64,000 nt of DNA from Lactarius indigo (taxonomy: Eukaryota > Basidiomycota > Agaricomycetes > Russulales > Russulaceae), in assembly GCA_025766275.1 (NCBI GenBank), contig JAFKAC010000018.1, positions 682,001-746,000 of the forward strand. The letters run 5' to 3'. The translations under genes were made by a program, and so were the position numbers. Under the pieces are notes generated by a model that did no database searches, was not told the origin of the DNA, and worked only from the letters and a program-made list of their open reading frames with translations. This document shows positions 41,401-50,093 of this stretch, piece after piece; the first letter of the stretch is position 1, and every line of letters begins with the position of its first letter.

Positions 41401-43194
41401 TTCTAGGTCGTAGATGTCGTAGTTGCGCTCGGCTTCCGAAAGCGTTGCGGAGTAATATCCTATTGGGTGTCGCTTTCCGTCAGCTTTTCTCTGGAGTAGT
41501 ACGGCTCCCACCGCGTATCCCGAGGCATCGACCTCTAATTCGAACGGGTCCTGGAGGACTGGATGTGCGAGTACCGGTTCTTCTGTTACGAGGCGTTTCA
41601 GGGTGTTGAATGCCTTTTCTTCTACTTCCGTCCATCTCCACTCTTCATCCTTCCGTGTTAGTTTGGTCAGCGGCTTTGCGTGGTTTGCGAAACCGCGAAT
41701 GAAAAGTCTGTAAAAGTTACAGAAGCCCAGGAAGGATCGAACGTCCTTGACCTTCGTGGGCGTTGGCCAGTCTTTAATGCCTTGAACTTTTACAGGGTCC
41801 ATGCGAGTTACCCCCCTTTCAAGGATTACCCCCAGGTAATCCATTCGCGGTTGATGGAAAAGGCACTTCTCAAGTTTGAAGTAGAGATCGTGTTCTTTGG
41901 CGACGCGTAGGACGTCTCGGACGGCCGAGACATGAGCGGCTAAATCATGGTCGAAATGAGTCGCGATACCAATATCATCCATATAGACACGTATCGTAGT
42001 GCCGAGGCGCTCGTGTTTCGCGATCGTGTCGCGATAGATGTGATTCATCATCGCTTGGAAGGTGGCCGGAGAGTTGGTGAGGCCAAAGAACATGACCGTT
42101 GGTTCGAAGAGACCGAATTTGGTCTTGAACGCCGCTTTCTCTTGATCTCCGTCGCGGATGCGTATGTTGTTGTAGCCCCACCGGATGTCTAGTTTGGTAT
42201 AAATGTGAGCGTTGCTGAGATCCAGAATGAGGTCTTGGATGAGCGGTAGCGGGTATTGATTGCGGATGGTGTGTGAGTTGATAACTCGATAGTCCTGCAC
42301 AGGGCGTAGTTTTCCGTCCTTCTTTTTAATAAAAAAGAAGGAAGACGCGTACGGGGATATGGAGGGGCGCAAGTAGCCCTGTTTCAGTTTTTCGTCTAAG
42401 AACTCCCTGAGTTCGCCTTCTTCCTTTTGTGTCATGGGGTATATCTTGCAGTCTATGGCCGTCGGAGCTGAAGGTTTGAAGTCAATTGCGTGATCCCACG
42501 GTCTAGCTGGGGGAAAACGATGTGAGGCCTGCTCGTTAAAGAGTCTACTGAACTCGTCGTATTCGGGTGGCAACACGGCTGCCGTCTGCTGTTGTTTCGC
42601 TAATATGGCCAACTCCGTCGAGGTCGTGGCTCGTGCGAAAGTTTCCTCATGCAGTTCTTGTAAGATCTCCTCCTTTTCCGCGGTGATTAGGGCTCGCACC
42701 GTGGATGCGGTAAGTAGTTCCTCCGTAGTGGCTAGCACTACGGGTTGTACGTCGGGGTGTGTGGTGGCCGTAGCCCAGCTGATGGTGGGTTCGAAGGCGC
42801 TCAGCCAGGGATAGCCGAGCACCATGTCCTCGCTTCCGAGGTCGGTGGCCAGAAAGGTCATTTTCTTCACCTGTCCACGCGTTTTCACTTCTAGGTTAAC
42901 GTAATGAGTGATCAACCCAGCTTTGTTTTCCGTATTGTCTATGTTCCATATTTTGCGGGGCGTTTCCAGCGCCTGTACCGGGATTCCTGCCTTGGCTGCC
43001 ATACTTGGTTTGATAAAGTTATCGGTCGCTCCGGAGTCGACCAGTGCGTTTGCTTCAGTCGTTTGGTAATTCGTTCGGACAGTCACTGGAATTCGTAGAG
43101 ATCGATAGCGCGTTGTCACAATTACAGAATTACATTGTAGAGCCCTCACCCAGACTGACGGGTTTAGGCGTCCCGAAAACCCTCTTTCCCCCAC
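38455..43194 (-). CDS. pol: Pol polyprotein, intact, element A2
   Basis: 1,579 codons in the -1 frame to gag, ending TGA at 38455. Protease DSG at residues 53-55; RT with YMDDIGIATH; RNase H with EVDASGYAVGAVLLQ; integrase zinc finger (HHDLPIHGHPG, CAECQRNK), core ([30 protein letters not shown]); chromodomain (LQYLVKWKGYPDSENQW); then a roughly 380-residue tail with HEDLVVFEADRITDRALNR and a C-terminal helix DSIYRLERATALERI. Distinct from family C by many residues yet collinear throughout. The overlapping start carries NPSVWVRALQCNSV before any ATG. Confidence 0.96.
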   Translation of the reverse strand: MGERGFSGRLNPSVWVRALQCNSVIVTTRYRSLRIPVTVRTNYQTTEANALVDSGATDNFIKPSMAAKAGIPVQALETPRKIWNIDNTENKAGLITHYVNLEVKTRGQVKKMTFLATDLGSEDMVLGYPWLSAFEPTISWATATTHPDVQPVVLATTEELLTASTVRALITAEKEEILQELHEETFARATTSTELAILAKQQQTAAVLPPEYDEFSRLFNEQASHRFPPARPWDHAIDFKPSAPTAIDCKIYPMTQKEEGELREFLDEKLKQGYLRPSISPYASSFFFIKKKDGKLRPVQDYRVINSHTIRNQYPLPLIQDLILDLSNAHIYTKLDIRWGYNNIRIRDGDQEKAAFKTKFGLFEPTVMFFGLTNSPATFQAMMNHIYRDTIAKHERLGTTIRVYMDDIGIATHFDHDLAAHVSAVRDVLRVAKEHDLYFKLEKCLFHQPRMDYLGVILERGVTRMDPVKVQGIKDWPTPTKVKDVRSFLGFCNFYRLFIRGFANHAKPLTKLTRKDEEWRWTEVEEKAFNTLKRLVTEEPVLAHPVLQDPFELEVDASGYAVGAVLLQRKADGKRHPIGYYSATLSEAERNYDIYDLELLAIVKALRNWRPLLAGAPHKIKIYSDHLNLQYWKSPQKISRRVAREVLELSEYDFEIHHIKGKNNGRADALSRRPDYDQGAEDNSEVVVLPPEVFVRATNTARTLTLDPNLLQPRHQQDEEVIKVWVDPHQLKKIQGEWYKDGRFVITGPASTHRVLIHDHHDLPIHGHPGIAKTQRILERHYWWPRLRKDVYEYVQGCAECQRNKVNTRPIRAALHPITPVLDALPFQTVAIDFITKLPTSEGHDSILTITDHDCSKASVFIPCREEITAEETAALYVNHVFKRFGLPRKIISDRDPRFTSKFTREACRILGVQQNISTAYHPRTDGQSERTNQWLEQYLRFWVNERQDNWTTYLPIAEFAHNNWPHEHTKQSPFQLLMGYDPRADWTDKPSPIPQVTARLTRLKEARQDAQRLMKKAQEAWVRNKDTPKFRINDLVWLEGKHLRTNQPTAKLAARRHGPFRVIQVMSPYNYRLELPTQWSIHPVFHIDLLTPYKQTPLHGENFTRPPPELIDGEEEYEVEAILDSRHFGRGKRLQYLVKWKGYPDSENQWVNKDDVFAPEALRLYQEAQARGQQVKTNSAKVEGSQPSFLRSLTSHMPTSPLRHVTQAALLDSLAQDAHALLAEDDDTEVPNPQITPWTPLRPAEGPITAQEWAHVITRFPDPTTTPDDESAVVHVFRNDRGEREPIAAIPPSDDLIGIRGVFPSNDQRSSADGVRAGGVEESSGGVAEGAARLRSGPTEGDARAAAAMEAAEASHDDDDYYPARHAFLRTKSDPTNPLITPWLVYSDGSPMYRGRVRVPGAADHRTFTAADDPAHVIAPEGFRANRRPHHIPYPITGPDGVERDASHVQLIGGADPLILGVIPGSPHVYGKPFYAEPHVSAALRPTYPHEDLVVFEADRITDRALNRINDESLTAEVTRFRAASYELDRLRARVAQLRAMIECAQDDRRDSIYRLERATALERIADEQRDWPARDFR
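38865..39581 (-). CDS. ORF3, +1-frame overlap with pol tail, element A2 (candidate)
   Basis: 238 codons from ATG at 39581 (MSPKQRSSTPSHKT; frame open back to 39731), +1 to Pol. The start ATG-TCA-CC matches B1, D1, E1 and F1. Helix EGWRRVAAEWQKEQLDSAA followed by MRERRQRW aligns with the family-C helix: by hand about 19 of 34 residues match in this frame against about 13 of 34 in the Pol frame. C-terminal SLRLKGSGQIDDPITF. No signal peptide or membrane segment. Confidence 0.5.
   Translation of the reverse strand: MSPKQRSSTPSHKTPTPSWLRTTTPRYPTLKSHHGRLLDQPRGLSPRKSGPTSSPDSQTPLLPPMTNPPSSTSSETTVENASRSPLSPQATTSSAFAEFSRATTSVQALMEYELEGWRRVAAEWQKEQLDSAAARLREMRERRQRWRQLRLAMTTTITTRHATPSFERKATLLIPSSRLGSSTPTGPPCIEDACACLAPPIIVRSPPPTTPRMSLRLKGSGQIDDPITFHTPSPGPTE
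43142..43182 (-). other. Candidate -1 frameshift signal, gag-pol junction of A2
   Basis: GGGTTTT on the minus strand at 43176-43182, then GCC and ACCC (43167-43169, 43160-43163) pairing with GGGT and GGC (43048 side: 43148-43151 and 43142-43144). The gag stop TAA lies in the internal loop, as in family C. Stem weaker than in C or D. Confidence 0.55.
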
Positions 43195-45215
43195 AAATCT
43201 TGGAGGATAAGGTCCTTTACTTCATCCGTACTATTGGCCACCTGTGTGAGCCATTCCTTTGCTTGTTCTCCTGCCGTCTTCGTACTTGCCGCATTAATTT
43301 GAGGGGCTGGTGTTGCGCTCAGTGCCGGGGTCATGTACCCGGGCAGAGAGGGCTCGTATTGTGATATGGGTCCCTGGTGCCACGTGGTTTCGGTCATCCG
43401 ACTGCTGGATGGCGCGTTTTGCCAATGTCCTTGTGCGCGCGGATGGGGGCAATTTCGTGAGAGGTGTCCCGGAGCGTGACAGTTGTAACAGAGTACGTTC
43501 CTTAGGTCCCTTCTCGATCCCCCTCTTCCTCGTCCTCTCGCGCCCGGTCCTCCTCTTGGCGGGAACGGTGGCGTTTGCCAATCACGATGGGGTAGTTTGT
43601 TAAAGTCGACGTCTTCAGATCCTGCCAGTCGTACCTTGGCACGATCGGCCGAGGTGTCCATGGCCCAGGGGTTGGTTTGTTGTAGGTTTTGGGGAAGCGT
43701 CCATCCTGCGTTGCCGGTCTGTTTCTTGGGTTGTGTAGGGGTGTTTTTGTACTCGTTAAGCCTCGCTTTGAGATGGATGTAGTTTTTCTGCCGTTTGAGT
43801 ACGGCCCTCTTCCAATCGTCGAAGGTGACCGGGTCGTCGAACTGGAACGCGTTTTTGAACAGTTCCTTCGGCAGACCCGATGTGAAGAGGTCGATGGTTT
43901 GTGGTTCATCGAGGCGGTAATGAGCCTTCCGTGCGAGCTGTTCGAAATCATTGACGTACTTGTCAATGTCCTCTCCTACCATCCTAAGCCCTTTCCGTAA
44001 TATTGCTTGTGCTTGTTCGCGTTCCAGCGTGTTTTCGAATCTCTGGCTGAAACCGTCCGCTACGGCGTCCCATAGACCACGGGTGTAGGGACTGATTCCC
44101 CGTTGTATTTGTCTGTTGAGCCAGTTCAGGAAGGACAAGACCCATTCGCTGACCGCTCCGCCTTTGATGTATGACAGGAACAGAAGGCATCTTCGGTAGT
44201 CGTTGCGCATGATAGGGGCGTCCAAGTTCATGCCCCAGTAGACGTGCCACTGCGTCAGGAATTGGTCTACTTTAAGTCTGTCTCCATCGAAAATGGAGGG
44301 TGGCTCGCCGGTTAATTTCTCGTTATGATGGCTTCCCCTTCCAGCGTCTCCGCCACCTCCTCCTCCTCCGCCGCCCCCGCCTCCTGGTGGTCCAGCGGGT
44401 GGTCCTCGCGGTGGTTCGGTTCCTCGTAAGTCAAATGGTACTCCTCCTCCCGGCGGGGGTGGCGGATCTCCGTTGGGTCCTCCTACCCCGGGAGGTAGTT
44501 CCATAGCTGGTCGTCGCTCGGACGGGGGGTCTCCCCTGTCCGATCCGATGGCGCGAAAGATTGCGGCGTCGTCCGCGGTCATTCGTACTCCGGTCTCCGG
44601 ATTGATGGGCATAAGGATGTCTCTTGCTTCTGCTCTTATGGCACGTGCTTCTTCAATGGCGACTTCCTCCATAGCTTGCGTCAAGGTTGCCATAATAGCT
44701 GGCGACCTAATGTGAATTGGTTCGGGTTCTGTAATATGTGCGGACTCAGCTCGTTCGATGAGGAGGTCCTGTATTGCTCCTCCGCTGGTCTCAGTTTGAT
44801 TTGGCTCTCGTCCTTCGCTCTCTTCGTCTTCTTCTTGGCTTCGTTCTTCCTCTTCCGATACTACTTCTCCGGTGGAATGTTCTCGTATTTGCCCGTCAAC
44901 AGGGCCCCAGTCGGCGCGGCTATTGAGTTCTCGTGCGTCGATATCGCACTGATATCTGGGTCCTGCTGGTCGTATAGCGTCCCACTGGGAGTCTACGGGG
45001 TTCCAGGCAACTTCTACCCAGCACAAATGATCGAAGTTGAACTCAACTGGACGGAACCTGCTAGGTCCGTTAAACTCGACGAAGTATCCAGTCTCTTCTT
45101 GCCTTTCCCTCCAATTGGCGGCTTGTAAAAAGCGCGTGGGGACGTTGCGTTCTCCTCTTCTTGGGAGCGAATATGGACGGAAACTGGTCCACTGGTCTCT
45201 GGTTGTTACAGCCAC
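43164..45215 (-). CDS. gag: Gag, intact, element A2
   Basis: 683 aa from GTG at 45215 to TAA at 43164. In-frame TAA at 45231-45233 leaves only GAC CAA GAT CCC ATC before GTG, so initiation is confined to about six codons, none of them ATG; the GTG has A at -3 and G at +4. N-terminal W/Y-rich domain, acidic linker, Pro/Gly linker with consecutive Gly codons, capsid (FLTQWHVYWGMNLDAP), zinc knuckle (CYNCHAPGHLSRNC) and tail DLWGKEGF. The first in-frame ATG is at about residue 173, inside the protein and beyond the conserved N-terminal domain. Confidence 0.9.
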   Translation of the reverse strand: MAVTTRDQWTSFRPYSLPRRGERNVPTRFLQAANWRERQEETGYFVEFNGPSRFRPVEFNFDHLCWVEVAWNPVDSQWDAIRPAGPRYQCDIDARELNSRADWGPVDGQIREHSTGEVVSEEEERSQEEDEESEGREPNQTETSGGAIQDLLIERAESAHITEPEPIHIRSPAIMATLTQAMEEVAIEEARAIRAEARDILMPINPETGVRMTADDAAIFRAIGSDRGDPPSERRPAMELPPGVGGPNGDPPPPPGGGVPFDLRGTEPPRGPPAGPPGGGGGGGGGGGGDAGRGSHHNEKLTGEPPSIFDGDRLKVDQFLTQWHVYWGMNLDAPIMRNDYRRCLLFLSYIKGGAVSEWVLSFLNWLNRQIQRGISPYTRGLWDAVADGFSQRFENTLEREQAQAILRKGLRMVGEDIDKYVNDFEQLARKAHYRLDEPQTIDLFTSGLPKELFKNAFQFDDPVTFDDWKRAVLKRQKNYIHLKARLNEYKNTPTQPKKQTGNAGWTLPQNLQQTNPWAMDTSADRAKVRLAGSEDVDFNKLPHRDWQTPPFPPRGGPGARGRGRGGSRRDLRNVLCYNCHAPGHLSRNCPHPRAQGHWQNAPSSSRMTETTWHQGPISQYEPSLPGYMTPALSATPAPQINAASTKTAGEQAKEWLTQVANSTDEVKDLILQDLWGKEGFRDA

Positions 45216-45221
45216 GATGGG

Positions 45222-45232
45222 ATCTTGGTCTT
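45222..45232 (-). other. Self-primer binding site, element A2
   Basis: AAGACCAAGAT on the minus strand, complementary to the 11 nt at 45464-45474. Confidence 0.8.
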
Positions 45233-45234
45233 AA

Positions 45235-45774
45235 TGTAACGCCGTCACAGCGTCAGCTCGACTTGAGCTCGGGGGAGGCGATAACAACTTAGCGTTCGAC
45301 ACGACGACGCGGAGGTCCGTGTACTTGCCCTAGTGAATACGCGAAGGTACACCGGCAAGGCTTTAGTCTTATCTTTGTCACAAACGAAGTTGGACACCAA
45401 GTTATGATTCAGAGATGAGAGAGATTGAGTCGCAAATAAAAAGGAAACAAGTGACGATTCAAGAAGACCAAGATGGCGTATCTTGGTCTTCACAAGGCAG
45501 GTTAAATACAATTCGAGCGGGCTTAGAAGCGCCGCTATGAGTCACAGTAAGTAAGCGTCCAACGTATCGCAGAAACAACGCGAACCCTAATACTACTAGT
45601 ACCAGTACTAGTGGCGTCGGTCATCAGTCAGCTATCGTATCTTATCACCTATCGCACCGCCGTATCACCGTAAGTAAGTCCGCAACTAATCTACCTTACC
45701 GCCGTAGTTGCAACCGGTACAGTAAGGGTCCTAATCACTGTCGTACCATAACACAGAAAGTCCGAAACGTGACA
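45235..45774 (-). repeat. 5' LTR of A2 (540 bp)
   Basis: Right-hand LTR; the leader from 45474 down to gag has no ATG on the minus strand. Confidence 0.96.
45464..45508 (-). promoter_or_regulatory. LTR core promoter and self-primer, element A2
   Basis: TATTTAA at 45502-45508 and self-primer at 45464-45474 (minus strand), spacing 34 nt. Confidence 0.68.
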
Positions 45775-45779
45775 CGGTA

Positions 45780-47077
45780 ACCCGCCTTTCTAGCCGCTTC
45801 TTCAAATTCGTTAACGTATTTGTCGATGTCTCCATCGACCATTTTGAGCCCTTTTCTCAGCAGGGCTTGAGCCTGTTCTCGTTCAAGGGTATTGACGAAC
45901 CTTTGGTTAAACCCTTCTGCTACTGTGTTCCATAGATCTCGCGTGTGTTGATCTATTCCTCGTTGTATTTGTCGATTGAGCCACTTGAGGTAGGAGAGTA
46001 CCCATTCGCTAACGGATACTCCCTTGATGTAAGAGAGGAAGAGTAGGCATCGTCAGTAATCGTTGCGCATAACGGGGGTGTCGAGATTCATGCCCCAATA
46101 CACATGCCATTGTGTGAGGAATGAGTCTACCTTGGTGCGATCTCCATCAAAAATGGTGGGAGGTTCACCTGTGAGTTTTTCGTGTCCGTGCGTTCCTCCT
46201 CCTACTCCTCCTGCGGGTGGGTTTCCATCGCCTCCTCCTCCTCCTCCTGGCGGGCCTCCATGGGGAAGATTGGGTGGATCCCCCCGCCTCCTGGTCGTCG
46301 CAGGAAGTCTCCTCTGGGAGGGCCTCCCCATCCGGGTGGAGGGTCAAGCGCCAATCCTCGTCGTGGTCCTTCCCCTGATGGGGGATCGTCTCGATCGGGT
46401 CCGATGGCGTGGAAGATCGCTGCATCGTCCGCGGTCATTCGATGCCCTGTCTCGGGATTGATGGGCATGAGATTTCGTTGGGACTCTTGTCTAATTGCCT
46501 CAGCTGCTTCTCGTGCCGCTTGTTCTCTGACTGTCATGATTTCTTCTGCCATCATCGTTGTAGTGGCCATTTCTGCTGCCGGCGAGCGTACATGGATTAC
46601 ATCTGGTTGTTCAGAAATATGTAGGGACTCAGCTCGTTGAATGGTGTACTGCTCAATAGGCCCGACACTCGCTGGACGAACTTCTTCGCTTTGTTCCTCT
46701 TCTTCGGTTTCTTCGCTTACTGCTTCTCCTGTTGAATGCTCTCGTAGCTGACCGTCGATAGGTCCCCAGTCTGCATGTGAATTGAGTTCCTGCGCGTCGA
46801 TGTCGCACTGATATTGCCTTCCTGCTGGTCTGATGACGTCCCAGCGATGGTCTATGGGATTCCACGTAACTTCTACCCAGCACAGATGGTCGAAATTGAA
46901 CTCAACGGGTCAGAACCGTGTAGGTCCGTTGAACTCCACGAAGTACCCGGTTTCGTCTCCTCGGTCTCTCCAGCGAGCCGCTCCTAGGAACCGGGTTGGT
47001 ACGTTACGATCTCCTCGTCGTTCCAGGTAATAAGGATGGAAGTTCGTCCACTGATCGCGGGTGTTGACAGTCACCAC
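45780..47077 (-). pseudogene. gag: Gag N-terminal part of E1
   Basis: Minus strand from GTG at 47077 (ATT GTG G) to the A2 insertion point. W/Y-rich N-terminal domain, acidic linker, the helix REQAAREAAEAIRQESQR, a Gly/Pro linker and capsid. Defects: TGA at 46910-46912 in the N-terminal domain, a one-base shift near 46280 in a C/G-rich run of the linker, and TGA at 46053-46055 in the capsid region, the stops again at Arg positions. It continues at 37880 beyond A2. Confidence 0.88.
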
Positions 47078-47084
47078 AATGAAT

Positions 47085-47095
47085 ATCTTGGTCTT
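47085..47095 (-). other. Self-primer binding site, element E1
   Basis: AAGACCAAGAT on the minus strand, complementary to 47282-47292. Confidence 0.78.
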
Positions 47096-47097
47096 AA

Positions 47098-47572
47098 TGT
47101 AACGCTGTCACAGCGTCAGCTCGACTTGAGCTCGGATAAAGGCGACTATAACTCAGCTAATCACGCCTGAGGGCGTATGGCACGAAGGCAACTTCTTGCA
47201 GATGTTCGAAGACACTGAATGCGACAACACTCTAACTCAGGTAGAGGCGAACTTAGAGAAGATGAGAAGTGACGATTGAAGAAGACCAAGATGGCGTATC
47301 TTGGTCTTCACAAGCAGTCTTAAATACAGATCCAGCAGGCTTTGAAGCGCTGCTATGAGTCACGGTAAAGTAGCGTCCAACGTATCGCGTAAGTAACTCA
47401 ATCCTAATACTAGTACTACTAGTATTGGTGGTGTAGTCCTCAGTCAGCAATCAACGCGCAATCTCCTATCATACTCATATCACCGTACCGCCTATTGTAA
47501 GTCCGCAACTAATATACCTTACTGCCGTAGTCGCAACCGGTACAGTAAGGGTCAAACATACGAAACGTGACA
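47098..47572 (-). repeat. 5' LTR of E1 (475 bp)
   Basis: Differs from the left LTR at about three sites, two of them CpG transitions. Confidence 0.94.
47282..47326 (-). promoter_or_regulatory. LTR core promoter and self-primer, element E1
   Basis: TATTTAA at 47320-47326, self-primer at 47282-47292 (minus strand), spacing 34 nt. Confidence 0.65.
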
Positions 47573-47577
47573 GTCAG

Positions 47578-48112
47578 CTACTATTTCCTCTTTTTGGTCA
47601 TCAGTAAGGGTGGCTGCAATGACGGTGCGACGTTGTAGACTGTCCTGCGTACTGATCACCACAGGCATGACTTCCTCATGTATGACTGCGTCTCGCCAGT
47701 TAATGGTCGGCTCATAGGTGGCCAACCACGGATATCCCAGCACAACGTCTTCTGTTCCAAGGTCCATTATCAGGAATCGCATGGTCCTATGATACCCTTT
47801 GGCGTATACATCGAGATCGGTAAAATGAGTGATGGACCCAGCTTTATTTTCTGTGTTGTCAATATTCCAGATTTTCCGGGGTTGGGTCATCGGCTGGACT
47901 CCGATTCCCATTTTTCTCGCAAAGTTTGGGTGTATGAAATTGTCGGTGGCTCCTGAGTCCACCAGTGTTCTTATGTTGGCCATTCAGTAATTCGTGCGAA
48001 TTGAGACTGGAATTCAAAGAGAACAAAAGCGTGTCATGATTACAGAATTACAATTTAGAGCCCTCACCCAGGCCGATGGGTTCAGGCGTTCCGAAAACCC
48101 TCCTTCCCCCAC
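47578..48112 (-). pseudogene. pol: Pol N-terminus of B1 (protease)
   Basis: Minus strand, from the slippery site GGGTTTT (48094-48100) through the conserved NPSAWVRAL peptide to the aspartic protease (VDSGATDNFIHPNFARK) and EEIVAD at the E1 junction. Two TGA codons near the start (48014-48016 and at about 47984-47986) replace CGA codons present in D1. Confidence 0.88.
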
Positions 48113-50073
48113 AGGTCCTGTAGTATTAGGTCCTTTACTTCGTCAGGGGCGTTGGCCACTCCTGTGAGCCACTCCTTGGCCCGTTCTTCGGCAGTTTTGC
48201 TTGTCGAGGCGGCCTGTATTTGGGCCGGTGGTGTTTCTTGTGTGTAATAGTCAGTTTCGGTATTCCGGGCCGCAGAAGGTCCCGGGTATTGTGGTTGCCA
48301 CTGCCGTGGTTGCCTGGGGTGGGGACAATTTCGTGAGAGATGGCCTGGTGCGTTGCAATTATAACACAACACCGTCCTCAGGTCTCGTCGAGATCCTCCT
48401 CTCCCCCGCCCCCTCGCTCCTGGTCCTCCTCTTGGTGGGAAAGGGGGTAGGCCTGTGTATGGCAGTTTGCTATAATCGATTTCTTCTGATCCTGCTAATC
48501 TAGCCTTGGCTCGATCAGCGGACGTGTCCATTGCCCAGGGATTTGCGAGGTTTTGAGGGACTGTCCATCCAGCATTGCCTGTCTTCTTCGGCTTGTTGTC
48601 CTTGTATTCATCCACCCTTGCTCGAATGTGGATGTAATTGTGTTGGCGGCGAAGCGTTGCTTGTTTCCACTTGTCGAATGTTTCTGGTTCATCCAAGTCG
48701 TAGGTCTTTTCGTATAATTTTTTGGGTAACCCCTTGGTGAACAGGTCGATGGTCTGGGGGTCATTGAGGCGATACCCTGCCTTTCTAGCGGCTTCTTCGA
48801 ACTCGTTGACATATTTGTCGATGTCTCCGTCGACCATTTTGAGTCCCTTCCTTAGAAGCGCTTGAGCTTGTTCTCGTTCGAGGGTATTGACGAACCTTTG
48901 GTTAAAACCTTCTGCCACCGCGTTCCATAAATCCCTCATATGTTGGTCTATCCCTCGTTGTATTTGCCGGTTGAGCCATTTGAGGTACGAGAGTACCCAT
49001 TCGCTAACCGACACTCCTTTGATGTAGGATAGGAACAGGAGACTTCGCCGGTAGTCGTTGCACATGACAGGGGTGTCAAGGTTCATCCCCCAATATACGT
49101 GCCATTGTGTGAGGAACGAGTCCACCTTAGTGCGATCTCCGTCAAAGATTGTGGGGGGTTCACCTGTTAGTTTCTCGTGCCCATGTCCTCCTCCGCCGCC
49201 TCCAGGCAGGCCTCCTCCACCGCCTCCTCCTGGGGGTCCTCCTTCTGGCAGGTTGTTAGGGAGGTCTGGTGGATCTCCTCCCCCTCTTGGTCGGTGAGGA
49301 AAGTCTCCTCCCGGCGGTCCTCCCCATCCTGGTGGAGGGTCGAGCGGCAGTCCTCATCTCAGTCCATCTCCTGAAGGGGGATCACCTTGATCGGGTCCGA
49401 TAGCCCGGAAAATTGCTGCGTCATCTGCAGTCATGCAATGCCCTGTTTCGGGGTTAATGGGCATAAGGTGTCATTGGGATTCTTGTCTGATTGCTTCGGC
49501 TGCTTCTCGCACCGCTTGTTCCCTCACGGTCATGATTTCTTCCGCCGTCATTGTAGTAGTAGCCATTTCTGCTGCGGGTGATCGCACGTGAATGACCTCT
49601 GGTTGTTCCGAGATGTGCAGAGACTCAGCTCGCTGAATGGTGTATTGTTCGATCGGTCCGACACTCGCTGGTCGGTTTTCCTCACTTTGTTCTTCCTTTT
49701 CGGTTTCTTCACTCACTGCTTCTCCAGTAGAGTGTTCTCGTAGTTGGCCGTCGATCGGCCCCCAATCAGCTCGTGAGTTGAGCTCTCGTGCGTCGATGTC
49801 GCACTGATACTGTCTCCCAGCTGGTCTGACAACGTCCCAGCGGTGGTCTATGGGGTTCCACATAATTTCTACCCAACACAAATGGTCGAAATTGAACTCA
49901 ACAGGTCTGAACCTCGTGGGTCCGTTGAACTCCACAAAATACCCAGTTTCATCTCCTCGGTCTCTCCACCGGGCTGCTCCTAGGAATTGAGTTGGTACAT
50001 TGCGATCTCCTCTTCGCTCCAAATAATATGGACGGAAATTCGTCCACTGATGACAGGTATTAACAGTCGCCAC
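48082..50073 (-). pseudogene. gag: Gag of B1, decayed
   Basis: Minus strand, GTG at 50073 (ATT GTG G) to TGA at 48082; one frame of 664 codons with TGA stops at 49471-49473 and 49354-49356, both at Arg codons. N-terminal W/Y-rich domain, acidic linker, helix, Gly/Pro linker, capsid (FLTQWHVYWGMNLDTP), zinc knuckle (CYNCNAPGHLSRNC) and DLWGKEGF tail. Several Arg residues have become Cys, His or Gln (TCHQW for TRDQW, PTQFLG for PTRFLG), as expected from CpG decay. Confidence 0.9.
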
Positions 50074-50080
50074 AATGAGT

Positions 50081-50091
50081 ATCTTGGTCTT
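50081..50091 (-). other. Self-primer binding site, element B1
   Basis: AAGACCAAGAT on the minus strand, complementary to 50276-50286. Confidence 0.78.
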
Positions 50092-50093
50092 AA

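Larger units (their letters stand above)
37886..45774 (-). mobile_element. Chromovirus A2 (family A), complete and apparently intact, inserted in E1 gag
   Basis: 7,889 bp with 540-bp LTRs that look identical (37886-38425, 45235-45774) and duplication cggta (37881-37885, 45775-45779). Gag and Pol have no stops. Identical LTRs mark it as the youngest insertion in the window. Polypurine tract at 38426-38437 on the minus strand. Confidence 0.97.
24156..47572 (-). mobile_element. Chromovirus E1 (family E), inserted in B1 and itself split by C2 and A2
   Basis: Bounded by 475-bp LTRs (24156-24630, 47098-47572) and duplication gtcag (24151-24155, 47573-47577). Its own interior is 24631-27447, 35255-37885 and 45780-47097. 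C2 interrupts RNase H (duplication gtgga) and A2 interrupts gag (duplication cggta). LTRs differ at about three sites. Coding regions carry several CGA to TGA stops plus two small indels. Confidence 0.94.
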
